From positions 1 through 36,192 of the forward strand of contig JAPLXX010000046.1 of NCBI GenBank assembly GCA_026395855.1: a stretch of DNA of 36,192 nt. Direction: 5' to 3'. A program made the position numbers and the translations under genes. This stretch comes from Candidatus Pacearchaeota archaeon (GTDB taxonomy: Archaea; Nanobdellota; Nanobdellia; Pacearchaeales; GW2011-AR1). Below the pieces are notes generated by a model. That model saw nothing but the letters and a program-made list of their open reading frames with translations, did no database searches and had not been told where the DNA came from. Of this stretch, positions 14,874 through 23,886 are shown in pieces. How positions within the stretch are numbered: position 1 is the stretch's first letter; each line of letters starts with the position of its first letter.

Positions 14874-15131
14874 TTAAGTTCTAAAAGAAACTTCCTTTAC
14901 AACATCATATTTCCTACCATCTTCATCAACCCAGCCGTTTGCTTTTAATTTTTCATATACAGGAGAACCTTCTTGACAAAGAAAGACCGGACAATAACGA
15001 AGAGTATCATCCATAAAAGACATACCTTCAATTTTAACTACATCCACACTACTTAAAACATTTCCCATTCCATTAACCATTTCTTTCACTTTTGAATTTT
15101 CTACACAAATAAGCGCCAAATTTTTTGCCAT
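14874..15131 (-). CDS. Hypothetical protein, 85 aa
   Basis: Not recognised. It starts MAKNLALICVENSKVKEMV, a beta-alpha pattern, then a middle with MSFMDDTLRYCPVFLCQEG and ends with ANGWVDEDGRKYDVVKEV. It is likely a small soluble alpha/beta protein with two exposed cysteines. It is convergent with rfcL (8 nt apart) and divergent from the HerA-like gene. TATA-like sequences lie on the minus strand at about 15138-15160. Confidence 0.65.
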   Translation of the reverse strand: MAKNLALICVENSKVKEMVNGMGNVLSSVDVVKIEGMSFMDDTLRYCPVFLCQEGSPVYEKLKANGWVDEDGRKYDVVKEVSFRT

Positions 15132-15244
15132 TTTGAATGATTATAAAAAGGATATATTAAACCTTAAAAAGATATCTATACTTAGAAAGTATAAATTAAA
15201 AAATCGATGACTAATTTTATAAACATCTTGCTCCTTTTCTTATA

Positions 15245-16555
15245 ATGGCTTATGACATAATTGTAGGACGGGATGCTGCTGATAAAAAATCCTTTGGGGC
15301 GCGCGGACTTGTTTATATCGGAAAAGGCTATGTAAAAATGGGCCAGTATACTTCTCTAAGCAACAAAATTTTTATGGATATTGCAAGAAGTCATGTTGTT
15401 CTCGTGGCGGGGAAGAGGGGCTCGGGAAAGTCTTATACCCTCGGCGTTATAGCAGAAGAGCTTTCAGCTCTTCCAAAAGAAGCAGGCCAGAATATTGCTT
15501 CAATAATTTTTGACACAATGGGGATTTACTGGACAATGAAATTCAAAAATGAAAAAGACAAAGAGCTTTTGAGAGAATGGGATTTAAAGCAAAAAAATCT
15601 TCCTGTCAAGATTTTCGTTCCTTTCGGATATTATGACGCTTATTTGGAAAAAGGAATTCCTGCAGACGATGTTTTCGCCCTTGATGTTAATGAAATGAAC
15701 CCTGAAGATTGGGTTCTCACATTCGGCTTAGATTTGATAAATCCTATAGCTGTTCTTATACAAAGAGTATTGACAAAGCTGAAAGAAGAAGGAAATTACG
15801 ACCTGAACGATGTTCTTGCAGCTCTTGAAAAAGAGGAAAAGGTTTCTCAGGAAACAAAAAACGCAGCTGTTGGTTTGTTTGAAGCAGCAAATACCTGGGG
15901 AATATTTGCAAAAAAAGGGGAAGAAGCAACAAAAATAGAAAATCTGGTAAATGCCGGAACAACAACTGTCCTTGATTTAAGCGTTTACAACGCTGTTGGA
16001 GTTTTTAACATAAGAGCCCTGGCAATAAGCCTTATTTCAAGAAAAATATTTAATTCAAGAATGGCTTCAAGAAAAGAAGAAGAAACAGATTCTGTTTCAA
16101 AAGGACTTGATTATTTCTCAGGAGAAATGAAAAAAGACAACCCTCTTGTCTGGATATTTATAGATGAAGCTCATGAATTTCTGCCTCTGAACGGAAAAAC
16201 AGCTGCAACAGACGCGCTTATCCAGCTTTTGAGAGAAGGCAGGCAGCCTGGAATTTCTGTTGTTCTTGCAACACAGCAGCCAGGCCAGATACACACAGAT
16301 GTAATGACCCAGTCAGATATAGTAATCTCGCACAGGGTTACATCAAAGCCAGATGTAGAAGCATTGAATTACATAATGCAGTCTTATATTCTTGAAAGCA
16401 TAAAAAAGCAGATGGATGACCTTCCTTCTCTGAAAGGCTCGGCAATTATTCTTGATGATAATTCAGAGAGAATTTATCCTATGCAGATTCACCCACGATT
16501 TACCTGGCATGGCGGTGAAGCTCCGACAGCTATCAGAGCTGAGAAGAAATTGTAA
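15245..16555 (+). CDS. HerA-like/DUF87 FtsK-HerA superfamily ATPase
   Basis: A P-loop ATPase of the HerA/VirB4/FtsK group, 436 residues. The N-terminal beta-barrel-like HAS part (about 1-45) has GLVYIGKGYVKMG. Walker A GKRGSGKS (56-63); Walker B WIFIDEAHEFLP (303-314); the conserved downstream region is QLLREGRQPGISVVLATQQPGQI with a Gln sensor and SHRVTSK. HerA works with NurA nuclease in DNA end resection, but no nurA is adjacent, so a DNA-pumping role is an inference. A TATA (ATTTTATAAACA) lies about 25 nt upstream of the ATG. Confidence 0.88.
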   Translation: MAYDIIVGRDAADKKSFGARGLVYIGKGYVKMGQYTSLSNKIFMDIARSHVVLVAGKRGSGKSYTLGVIAEELSALPKEAGQNIASIIFDTMGIYWTMKFKNEKDKELLREWDLKQKNLPVKIFVPFGYYDAYLEKGIPADDVFALDVNEMNPEDWVLTFGLDLINPIAVLIQRVLTKLKEEGNYDLNDVLAALEKEEKVSQETKNAAVGLFEAANTWGIFAKKGEEATKIENLVNAGTTTVLDLSVYNAVGVFNIRALAISLISRKIFNSRMASRKEEETDSVSKGLDYFSGEMKKDNPLVWIFIDEAHEFLPLNGKTAATDALIQLLREGRQPGISVVLATQQPGQIHTDVMTQSDIVISHRVTSKPDVEALNYIMQSYILESIKKQMDDLPSLKGSAIILDDNSERIYPMQIHPRFTWHGGEAPTAIRAEKKL

Positions 16556-16586
16556 GATTTAAAAAGAACAAAACGACGTTATTTCT

Positions 16587-16799
16587 ATGGAAAGTCAAAA
16601 ACATAGCCCCGGTATTGAAAGAAAGGTAAGACATTCAGGTATAGCAAAAGATGCATTTGCAGCAACAAGGGGATTGCCAACAAGAGAAGAGAGAATAAGA
16701 GAAATTATCAAGACTAAAAGAATGCAGGGAATATTAAACAGAGAATGCAGAGAGTTCTATAACGCCAACTTAAATACCGGTTATAATCCTGCGAGATAA
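16587..16799 (+). CDS. Small basic hypothetical protein, 70 aa
   Basis: Not recognised. A hydrophilic, Arg/Lys-rich protein (PGIERKVRHSGIAKDAF, TREERIREIIKTKRMQG) with a helical middle and an NTGYNPAR tail, and no membrane segment. A TATA (GATTTAAAAAG, about 16556-16566) lies 22-31 nt before the ATG, which supports both expression and the start. It is convergent with the Trm5-like gene (2 nt gap). Nucleic-acid binding is possible from its charge. Confidence 0.65.
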   Translation: MESQKHSPGIERKVRHSGIAKDAFAATRGLPTREERIREIIKTKRMQGILNRECREFYNANLNTGYNPAR

Positions 16800-16801
16800 A
16801 A

Positions 16802-17647
16802 TTAAAGCACTATAAAATCAACTCTTATTCTGTATCTGTAGGGTGCTATTTCACCTGCTTTTTTAACTTTTATAATTTTAATTTTTTTATTATGCTCTAA
16901 AGCTTCAAACTTGACTTTTCCAACAACACCGGCAATTTCATCTTCTTTGCAAAAATCATAATAAAACACCCTGGTTCCCTTCTTTGACAGCAAAAAAGCT
17001 TCTCTCAAAAAACTATCTTTAAGCTGGGGCCTAGGCATGACAATAACATCAAATTTGTGAGGAATATTTTTATCTCCAATAACCAATCCCTTATTAACTT
17101 TTAAAGCAATTCTTTTAATATCTCCATTTAATAAAATTAATTTCCCTTTAACCTTATTCAGCCCTATATTCATCTCAGCGTATTTATTAGCTTCTTTATT
17201 TATTTCATTAGAATAAACCTTTCTTGCTCCAGAGTTCTTGGCTATAACAATTGAATAAGGCGCAACACCGGCAAACATTACTAAAACTTCATCTCCTTTT
17301 TTTATTATTCCGGCAATTTCTTTTCTTTCATTGCTCAATCTGGAAGAAAAATAAGCGTTATCAATATTAAATCTAAAAACGCAGTTATTTTCCCTGTAAA
17401 CAGCCTCTTTTGTTTTAATCCCTGCAAGATATTTTGTTTCCTGCTTTCTAAGCCGACCCTTGAATTTTCCTGTTTTTTCAAGTATAGTTGTTATTGACTT
17501 ATTAGTCTTAAGAATTTTATTTGCAAATTTCTTTTTATCTCCTACTTTAGCTCCTCGGCTAAATTTAACAAGAGCTATGTTTCCCAGAATGTCAAAAGCG
17601 CCGGATGCATTTTTTTTATTTTTTAATTCATTTTTTGGCATAAACAT
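16802..17647 (-). CDS. Trm5-family tRNA (guanine-37 N1) methyltransferase
   Basis: A SAM-dependent Rossmann methyltransferase of the Trm5/Tyw2 group, 281 residues. The N-terminal domain shows FDILGNIALVKF (18-29). DNAYFSSRLSNER (96-108) corresponds to the YFSxRLxxER motif. The SAM site is VLVMFAGVAPYS (121-132), then VYSNEINKEANKYAEMN. VMPRPQL takes the place of the NLP/MPLP-like catalytic loop, and the end IAPYRYRIRVDFIVL is typical. Trm5 makes m1G37, preventing +1 frameshifting. The Tyw2/Taw2 (wyosine) paralog is the main alternative. The mRNA is divergent from the small membrane gene at 17784. Confidence 0.88.
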   Translation of the reverse strand: MFMPKNELKNKKNASGAFDILGNIALVKFSRGAKVGDKKKFANKILKTNKSITTILEKTGKFKGRLRKQETKYLAGIKTKEAVYRENNCVFRFNIDNAYFSSRLSNERKEIAGIIKKGDEVLVMFAGVAPYSIVIAKNSGARKVYSNEINKEANKYAEMNIGLNKVKGKLILLNGDIKRIALKVNKGLVIGDKNIPHKFDVIVMPRPQLKDSFLREAFLLSKKGTRVFYYDFCKEDEIAGVVGKVKFEALEHNKKIKIIKVKKAGEIAPYRYRIRVDFIVL

Positions 17648-17783
17648 CTAAAGAGTTGTTATAATTTAAAGCTTATGTGCAGATTAAATTTAATTAACCC
17701 GCGATTAAACAGGCTTTTACTGATTTTATAATAAATCAAATCAGAACATTAAACTTTATAAATATTAAATTTCTATTATCAAA

Positions 17784-18011
17784 ATGAGTGTAGGAACATG
17801 GTTTAGGGTGATTTTGGGAATTATTGGATTATTCTTAATTGCGCTTCCTTTTTTGCCGTTTGATCTGCTTCCGGCAAATAAAATTCTTGGCTTCTTAAGC
17901 AATAATGCTCTTTCAGTTATAATCGGCGCTTTGCTTGTAATTCTTACTTTCTGGCTCTGGAGAATAGCTGTAAGAAGAAGAATGATGCTCTACGGCCCTC
18001 TTTACAAATAA
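17784..18011 (+). CDS. Small two-helix membrane protein, 75 aa
   Basis: Two hydrophobic spans (about 7-25 and 37-60) are joined by a short loop (PANKILGFLSN). The C-terminus is basic (RRRMMLYGPLYK), so both ends probably face the cytoplasm. The family is not recognised. A TATA (ACTTTATAAATATT, about 17753-17766) lies about 25 nt upstream of the ATG. The next gene also encodes a membrane protein. Confidence 0.68.
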   Translation: MSVGTWFRVILGIIGLFLIALPFLPFDLLPANKILGFLSNNALSVIIGALLVILTFWLWRIAVRRRMMLYGPLYK

Positions 18012-18070
18012 AGAATTTATCTAATTTTTATAGTAATAATATTTATAAGACAAAGAATATTGTAATAAAG

Positions 18071-18850
18071 ATGGAAAAAAGAGGCGCTTTAGTTATCCTA
18101 AGCTTGTTTCTGATAAATTTTGTCAGCGCCCAGTTTGGATACGGAAGCTTTTCTATTACAGACATTTTTGACAGCTTCGGTCCTGAAAATATAATTTTAA
18201 TGGCGGTTTTTCTGGTTCTTTTTGCTGTTATTTTCTATGCAACATCAAGAGTATTCAAAGATTCCTACGGACAGCCGAACAGGGCAATAGCAGGAGTAAT
18301 CTCTTTTGCATTGTCTGTATTGGCGACTTATGGAATATACAGGTCTGGATTTGATATTTCAGGATTATTTTATGGATTTGGAATTTCCGGAGATCTTCTT
18401 TACACTTCTATATTTGTAATATTTGTGATAATTATGATACTTATTATATGGAAACTAGGGGTTGGCGGATTTTTTACGATTTTCGGTTTATTTTTGCTTT
18501 TGTTAATTTTCTTCACAGATATAATTTACGAGGAGACGATTGTAGGCATAGTGGGGGGTATTCTTCTTCTGATAGGATTATTCCTGCTTTTAAGAAGACA
18601 TTCGGGAGTTGGAAGAGCAATTATGAGTAATAGACCAAAGTATGATTTGCAAAGAGAAAGAAGACAAGCATCATCAGGATGGCTTTGGATTTTATTGGGA
18701 ATTTTAGTAATAATTTTGGGTGTTGCGCTCGGAAATGTGATTATTATAATTCTGGGTGCTCTTTTAGCTTTAATACTTGTGTGGAGGAAATTCAGAAGAC
18801 CCGGAGCAGCTCCAGGAGAACAATTTCCCGGACAGTACGGTTATAGATAG
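18071..18850 (+). CDS. Polytopic membrane protein with signal peptide, 259 aa
   Basis: A cleavable-looking signal peptide (MEKRGALVILSLFLINFVSA, then QFGYG) is followed by about six or seven hydrophobic helices and an Arg-rich loop (MSNRPKYDLQRERRQ, about 185-199) before the last two. The C-terminus is Pro/Gly-rich (RRPGAAPGEQFPGQYGYR). No catalytic motif is visible. A TATA (ATATTTATAAGAC) lies about 25-30 nt upstream of the ATG. Family unknown. Confidence 0.75.
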   Translation: MEKRGALVILSLFLINFVSAQFGYGSFSITDIFDSFGPENIILMAVFLVLFAVIFYATSRVFKDSYGQPNRAIAGVISFALSVLATYGIYRSGFDISGLFYGFGISGDLLYTSIFVIFVIIMILIIWKLGVGGFFTIFGLFLLLLIFFTDIIYEETIVGIVGGILLLIGLFLLLRRHSGVGRAIMSNRPKYDLQRERRQASSGWLWILLGILVIILGVALGNVIIIILGALLALILVWRKFRRPGAAPGEQFPGQYGYR

Positions 18851-18856
18851 TTATTT

Positions 18857-19894
18857 CTAAATCCATTCATTTAATCCTTTCTGCTTTTTCTGTTCTTTAA
18901 CTTCCCTAAGCTTTTCCAGCTGCTTTTCAACCCGTTCATCTGAGAAATTATGCTTTTCAACAAGAATCTCCTTTATTTTTTTCTCGTCAACTTTTCCAAA
19001 TCTAAAGTTAGCATTGACAATTTTCGGCTTGTGAAACATTTCAAAAATTTCCTGCCAGTCAAATCTGTCTTCTTCAGGCATGCCCATCATTTGCTCTTCA
19101 ACACTTTTGAAAATTAAAACCGGCTGCTTGTATTTTTTGACAAGCTCAAGGGCCTTTTTCTGCCCTATTCGTGGAATACCTCTCGGATTGTAATCTGTTC
19201 CCACAAGAATACCAAGACAAATAAGCTGGTCAAGATCTATTTCAAGCATATTCAGAACACGATGCAGTTCTATTAATTCTGGTTTTATTTCAATCCAGCC
19301 AGAGATTGTTTTTCTTTTTCTTGCTAATCCTAAATTTCTAATTAATCTTGTTGCCCCAAAAAGTAAGCTGTCATAATCCTGGCTAACAACCCCAAAGCTT
19401 GGATTTACTCTGTTCAAAAAAGCAGCTTCTGCCTCGCCTTCTCCAGGTGCCTGCACAACACCAATCCCCATTGCATCAAGAAGCTCTTTGCTTTCTTGTA
19501 TCATCTCATCATTTAACCTTATCAGCTGAGAACCATATCTTCTCATTGCGTCAATATTTTCTTCCTGCTTTGCTTCTTCATATCTTTCCTTTGCAAGCTC
19601 TCTCCCTTCTTCTCTTATATGATGAGTTCCTGCTTTTTGTTTCGGCGGCTCTCCGTCAAAAACATAAACAAGCTTTATTCCCTCTGAAAGAAGATTGACA
19701 TTTCTGTAAAAAATCCCTGAAAGGTGGCTTGTTACTCTTTTCTTATTGTCCATCAAAGGTGTTCCGTCTGGCTGCCTTATTGTTGAAAGAAACTGATAAA
19801 GCATGTTGAAAGCATCTACAAAAACCAGTTCGTTTTTCAGCTCAGATATTTCAATATCTTTTCTCGGAATTATATCCTTAATATTTAGTCCCAT
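18857..19894 (-). CDS. fen: Flap endonuclease 1
   Basis: A structure-specific nuclease that removes 5' flaps during Okazaki-fragment maturation and repair. 345 residues, typical of archaea. The N-domain has FVDAFNMLYQFLSTIR (metal Asp) and YVFDGEPPKQK. The I-domain has APGEGEAEAAFLNR and GVVSQDYDSLLFGATRLIRN. The helix-two-turn-helix follows GTDYNPRGIPRIGQKKAL. The C-terminus QKGLNEWI is a PCNA-interacting PIP box. It starts MGLNIKDIIPRKDI, a slightly unusual version of the GVxLxxLIP opening. It is convergent with the upstream membrane gene. Confidence 0.96.
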   Translation of the reverse strand: MGLNIKDIIPRKDIEISELKNELVFVDAFNMLYQFLSTIRQPDGTPLMDNKKRVTSHLSGIFYRNVNLLSEGIKLVYVFDGEPPKQKAGTHHIREEGRELAKERYEEAKQEENIDAMRRYGSQLIRLNDEMIQESKELLDAMGIGVVQAPGEGEAEAAFLNRVNPSFGVVSQDYDSLLFGATRLIRNLGLARKRKTISGWIEIKPELIELHRVLNMLEIDLDQLICLGILVGTDYNPRGIPRIGQKKALELVKKYKQPVLIFKSVEEQMMGMPEEDRFDWQEIFEMFHKPKIVNANFRFGKVDEKKIKEILVEKHNFSDERVEKQLEKLREVKEQKKQKGLNEWI

Positions 19895-19944
19895 TCTATT
19901 AGAAATTAAAGTCGAAATTAATATAAATAATTATCTAAAACAGA

Positions 19945-20361
19945 CTACCTTACTTCAGTTCCTTCAGTTAATGCACGATATTGAGCTTGCATTCGCCCCC
20001 TAATTCCCTTAAGTTCCGTATATAATCTCTTAGATGAAAGCTTTTTATATCCTTTGGGGATTTGAACACCTGCAGCAATAACAGCTTCAACAACTTGTAG
20101 TAATTCTTCCTTTGTAATATACTCAAACGTATTATCAAAAAACTGGGTTCTTCCCAATGCTTTTTCTAATATGCTGGGAGTTAATTTTTTTGCAAAATCA
20201 GAATCAATTTTGAAATGAACATAATCTCTTTTTCCTATTCTCTTTTTTCTTTTTATAGGAAGAAAATGCTCTGCGTATCTCCTCTCAATCTCTAAACTAT
20301 AAAGTTGATCATCATCAAAATCTGCATCTGTTTGCCCAGTACGTTCTTCTAAATTTTCCAT
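19945..20361 (-). CDS. Hypothetical protein, 138 aa
   Basis: Not recognised. The acidic N-terminus (ERTGQTDADFDDDQ) is followed by a basic stretch (LPIKRKKRIGKRDYVHFK) and a predicted helical C-terminal half (about 65-138) with KEELLQVVEAVIAAGVQIP and a basic end RLYTELKGIRGRMQAQYR. There are no membrane segments. The gene lies 50 nt upstream of fen on the same strand and is divergent from polB, so it may share a bidirectional promoter region with the polymerase. Its codons are AT-richer than those of fen and polB. Confidence 0.65.
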   Translation of the reverse strand: MENLEERTGQTDADFDDDQLYSLEIERRYAEHFLPIKRKKRIGKRDYVHFKIDSDFAKKLTPSILEKALGRTQFFDNTFEYITKEELLQVVEAVIAAGVQIPKGYKKLSSKRLYTELKGIRGRMQAQYRALTEGTEVR

Positions 20362-20444
20362 ATTGTCACCACTTCTAAAGAGTATTTAAATCTTATTATT
20401 TGCTTCTTCTTAACCTTTAAATAAGTGTTGAACTTTTAATTTTT

Positions 20445-22916
20445 ATGGAAACAGATTTTATCCCTGTAGACTATGATTACTTTGATTTTGAAGACAGAAA
20501 CTACATAAAGATATTCGGAAGAAACTCGCAGGGAAAAAGAGTCTGCATTATTGATTCCTGCCCAATATATCTCTGGGCGATTATCAAAGAAGGCGTAAAT
20601 TCTGAAAAAATAAACAAGCTGATTAAGAAAATAAGAGAAATTGAGTTGGATTTGAAAGGCAGAAAAACAAAAGTTGAGGATGTTGAGCTTCATGACAAGA
20701 ATTTCATGGGCAAAAAAGTAAAAGCTTTGAAAATATTTGCAACAAATTACAAAGATTTGCACGATGTTGCAGACAGGCTGGATTTTCCAGAGATTCAGAA
20801 CAGGAGGGGCTATGATCTGGGATTTGTTACTCATTATATAATTGAAAAAAAGATAAATCCACTCAGCTGGTATAAAGTCTACGGAGAAGTTTTGAACAAT
20901 TCTCTGGAATTTGGCGGAGTTGACTCTGCTCTTGATGTTGACTTTTGCATAAAACTTGAAAAAGCAGAGAAAATCCCTGAAAAAGAGTTCAAGCCAAGAG
21001 TTCTTACTTATGATATTGAAACAGATGATCTTAAGCTCGGAGAAGGTGAGATTTTGATGATTTCGCTTGTCTCAGATAATTTCAAAAAAGTTATTACATG
21101 GAAAAAAACAAAGAAAAACAAGCCGGATTATGTGGAATATGTGAAAGACGAGGCAGATTTGATAGAAAAATTTGTAGAATATGTAAAAAAGCTCTCTCCT
21201 GATTTTCTTGTTGGATATTTCTCAGATGGTTTTGACATGCCCTATATAAAAGCTCGTGCTGAAAAATTTAATGTAAAGCTTGCTCTTAACCTTGATAGCA
21301 CTCAGCCGAGATTTTCCAGAGGAATTGAACTTTCTGCAAAAACAAAAGGCATTGTTCATATAGATCTCTTAAAATTCATAAGGGTTACTTATGCCCAGTA
21401 TATGCAGTCAGAAACTCTTTCTCTCAATGAAGTGGCAAAGGAATTTCTCGGAGATTCTAAAAGAGATTTTAAAATACAGCATTCTTCAAAACTAACAGAC
21501 AAAGATTGGGAAGATTATTATGAATATAATCTGCAGGATTCTGTTCTTGCATTTGGCCTTTTTGAAAAATTCTGGCCAGACCTGCTTGAATTCGCAAGAG
21601 TTATTCATGAGCCAATGCATGAAATATCCAGAAACGGTTTGGCAAAGCAGGTAGAAGGCTATATTCTGCACAATCTCGACAGGTTTAATGAAATTCCTGA
21701 AAAAAGACCGACTTACGATGAAATAGGAGAAAGGAGGCACAGAGAAAAGGTAGAAGGCGCGTTTGTTCTTGAACCAAAACCCGGACTTTATGAAAATATT
21801 GCAATGTTTGATTTTACATCAATGCACACCTCAATAATTATATCCATGAATATCTCAAAATCAACTCTTCTTGAGAAAAAAGAAAAAGATTCATATGAAA
21901 GTCCTGAGCTTGATTTTCAGGGGAAGAAAACCAGATTTTATTTTTCAAAAACCCCAGGATTTCTTCCTACTCTTCTGAAGGAAATTCTTGAAAAAAGAAA
22001 AAGATACAAGGAAGAATACAAAAAAGATCCGAACAGGATAACTTTGGCAAGAAGCAATGCTTTCAAACTTCTGTCGGCTTCTGTTCATGGTTATATAGGA
22101 TTTTTTGGTGCCAGATATCATTCTCTTGAATCTTCTGCATCTATTCTGGGTTTTGTCAGAAAATTCAACAAGGAAATTATAGAAAAAGTGAAAAAGGCAG
22201 GCCATCAGGTTATTTACGGAGATACAGACAGCATAGCTTTTCTCGTCGGAAAAAACAGCAAGGATGAAATAAAATCTCTCTTAAAAAAGCTCAATTCAGA
22301 GCTTCCCGGTGTAATGGAACTCGGACTTGAGGGATTTTTCAAAAGAGGTATCTGGGTTACAACAAGAGCAGGAACTTTCGGCGCAAAAAAGAAATACGCT
22401 CTTCTCGGAGAAGATGATAAACTAAAAATCAGGGGATTTGAAACAGTAAGAAGAGACTGGTGTCGCCTTGCAAGGCGTTTGCAGAACAACGTTATTAAAA
22501 TGATTCTTGAGGATGGAAATGAAAAGCAGGCATTGAAATATGTAAAAGAAATAATAAAAAAAATAAAAGAAAGAAAAGTTGGCAAAGAAGAGCTTATCAT
22601 AAGAACTATGCTTTCAAAGCCAATTTCAGAATACAAAGCAATTTCTCCTCATGTAATTGCGGCAAGAAAAATGGAAGAAAGAGAAATTCCAATAAGCGGA
22701 GGGCATCTGATTGAATATTTTATTGCAGAAACAAGGGAGAAAAAGAAACTTGTAAGGGAAAAAGTAAAGCTTCCTGATGAAAAAGGAGAGTACAATATAG
22801 AATATTATTTAAAAAAGCAAATCCTTCCTGCTATTGAGAATATTTTCCAGATTTTTAATATAAATGTGCATGAAATCATTGATGGGAGAAAGCAAACCAA
22901 ACTAGGAGATTTCTAA
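20445..22916 (+). CDS. polB: Family B DNA polymerase with 3'-5' exonuclease
   Basis: Replicative-type polymerase, 823 residues. The exonuclease triad is intact: TYDIETD (D190, E192), SDGFDMPY (D264) and YNLQD (Y361, D365). Motif A is DFTSMHTSIIIS (D456, H461) instead of the usual DFxSLYPSI, so the steric-gate Tyr is His. Motif B is FKLLSASVHGYIGF (K541, H548) instead of Kx3NSxYG. Motif C is YGDTDS (D593, D595). All catalytic Asp and Lys residues are kept, so it should be active. The C-terminus QTKLGDF looks like a PIP box. A TATA (CTTTAAATAAG, 20414-20424) gives a leaderless mRNA. The NSUN gene follows after 4 nt. Confidence 0.95.
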   Translation: METDFIPVDYDYFDFEDRNYIKIFGRNSQGKRVCIIDSCPIYLWAIIKEGVNSEKINKLIKKIREIELDLKGRKTKVEDVELHDKNFMGKKVKALKIFATNYKDLHDVADRLDFPEIQNRRGYDLGFVTHYIIEKKINPLSWYKVYGEVLNNSLEFGGVDSALDVDFCIKLEKAEKIPEKEFKPRVLTYDIETDDLKLGEGEILMISLVSDNFKKVITWKKTKKNKPDYVEYVKDEADLIEKFVEYVKKLSPDFLVGYFSDGFDMPYIKARAEKFNVKLALNLDSTQPRFSRGIELSAKTKGIVHIDLLKFIRVTYAQYMQSETLSLNEVAKEFLGDSKRDFKIQHSSKLTDKDWEDYYEYNLQDSVLAFGLFEKFWPDLLEFARVIHEPMHEISRNGLAKQVEGYILHNLDRFNEIPEKRPTYDEIGERRHREKVEGAFVLEPKPGLYENIAMFDFTSMHTSIIISMNISKSTLLEKKEKDSYESPELDFQGKKTRFYFSKTPGFLPTLLKEILEKRKRYKEEYKKDPNRITLARSNAFKLLSASVHGYIGFFGARYHSLESSASILGFVRKFNKEIIEKVKKAGHQVIYGDTDSIAFLVGKNSKDEIKSLLKKLNSELPGVMELGLEGFFKRGIWVTTRAGTFGAKKKYALLGEDDKLKIRGFETVRRDWCRLARRLQNNVIKMILEDGNEKQALKYVKEIIKKIKERKVGKEELIIRTMLSKPISEYKAISPHVIAARKMEEREIPISGGHLIEYFIAETREKKKLVREKVKLPDEKGEYNIEYYLKKQILPAIENIFQIFNINVHEIIDGRKQTKLGDF

Positions 22917-22920
22917 AATA

Positions 22921-23886
22921 ATGAGAACCAGACACAATTATGAGCCAAAACCGCTTTTTCTTGAAAGAATGCAAAAGCTGATGGGAAAAGAAATGAACGC
23001 ATATCTTGAAATCCTGAAAAAGCATCCTGTGAATTCCATTAGATGCAATACTCTAAAAATTTCTCCTGAAAAATTGAAAAAAAGACTTGAAGAAAAACCA
23101 TGGAGCATAGAACAGCCTTTCAAAGAAGCTCCAGAAATAATGATTATTAAAAACGAGCTTCTTCCCGGCGAGCTTGGAAGAAGCCTTGAGCACCTTCTTG
23201 GATATTATTATGTTCAGGAAATTGCAAGCATGCTGCCGGTTCTTGCTTTAAAGCCAAAACCCAACGAGCTTATTTTAGATATTGCAGCTGCTCCGGGAAG
23301 CAAAACAACACAGATTGCAGCAGAGATGAATAACACGGGAACAATAATTGCAAACGACGTTAATCTTAAGCGATTAAAAATTCTCGCTTCAAATGCTGAA
23401 AGATGTGGTGTCTTAAATGCTATACTTACAAAAAGAGATGGCATAGTTCTTTGCCAGAGATTAAAAGAAAATAATTTTCTCTTTGATAAAATTCTGGTTG
23501 ATGCACCATGCTCTGGAGAAGGAACAATAAGAAGCTCGCCTGCAACATATCAAATGTGGAACCCCAACACAATAAAAGTTCTTTCACGGCTTCAAAAAAG
23601 CCTTTTAGCTTCTGCTATAGAAATCCTGAAGCCAGAAGGAGAACTTGTTTACAGCACATGCACTCATGCTCCAGAGGAAAACGAAGAAGTTGTGGATTTT
23701 GCATTAAATAAGTTTAAAGATAAAATTAAAGTTGAAAAAATTAATCTTCCAGTTAAGTGTAGGTCAGGAATAATCAGCTGGGAAGATAAAAATTATGATA
23801 AGGAGGTAAAACTCTCCTGCAGGATTTACCCTCAAGACAATAATACAGAGGGATTCTTTATAGCTAAAATCAAGAGAATAAAATGA
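22921..23886 (+). CDS. NOL1/NOP2/Sun family RNA m5C methyltransferase
   Basis: SAM-dependent RNA cytosine-5 methyltransferase, 321 residues. The N-terminal RNA-binding part has HPVNSIRCNTLKIS. YYVQEIASMLPVLAL leads into SAM motif I LDIAAAPGSKTTQIA (119-133). Motif IV VDAPCSGEGT has C197, and motif VI YSTCTHAPEENEE has C247, the two-cysteine mechanism of the family. The exact target (tRNA or rRNA) cannot be told. It forms an operon with polB (4-nt gap) and with the following PUA gene (4-nt overlap). Confidence 0.94.
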   Translation: MRTRHNYEPKPLFLERMQKLMGKEMNAYLEILKKHPVNSIRCNTLKISPEKLKKRLEEKPWSIEQPFKEAPEIMIIKNELLPGELGRSLEHLLGYYYVQEIASMLPVLALKPKPNELILDIAAAPGSKTTQIAAEMNNTGTIIANDVNLKRLKILASNAERCGVLNAILTKRDGIVLCQRLKENNFLFDKILVDAPCSGEGTIRSSPATYQMWNPNTIKVLSRLQKSLLASAIEILKPEGELVYSTCTHAPEENEEVVDFALNKFKDKIKVEKINLPVKCRSGIISWEDKNYDKEVKLSCRIYPQDNNTEGFFIAKIKRIK

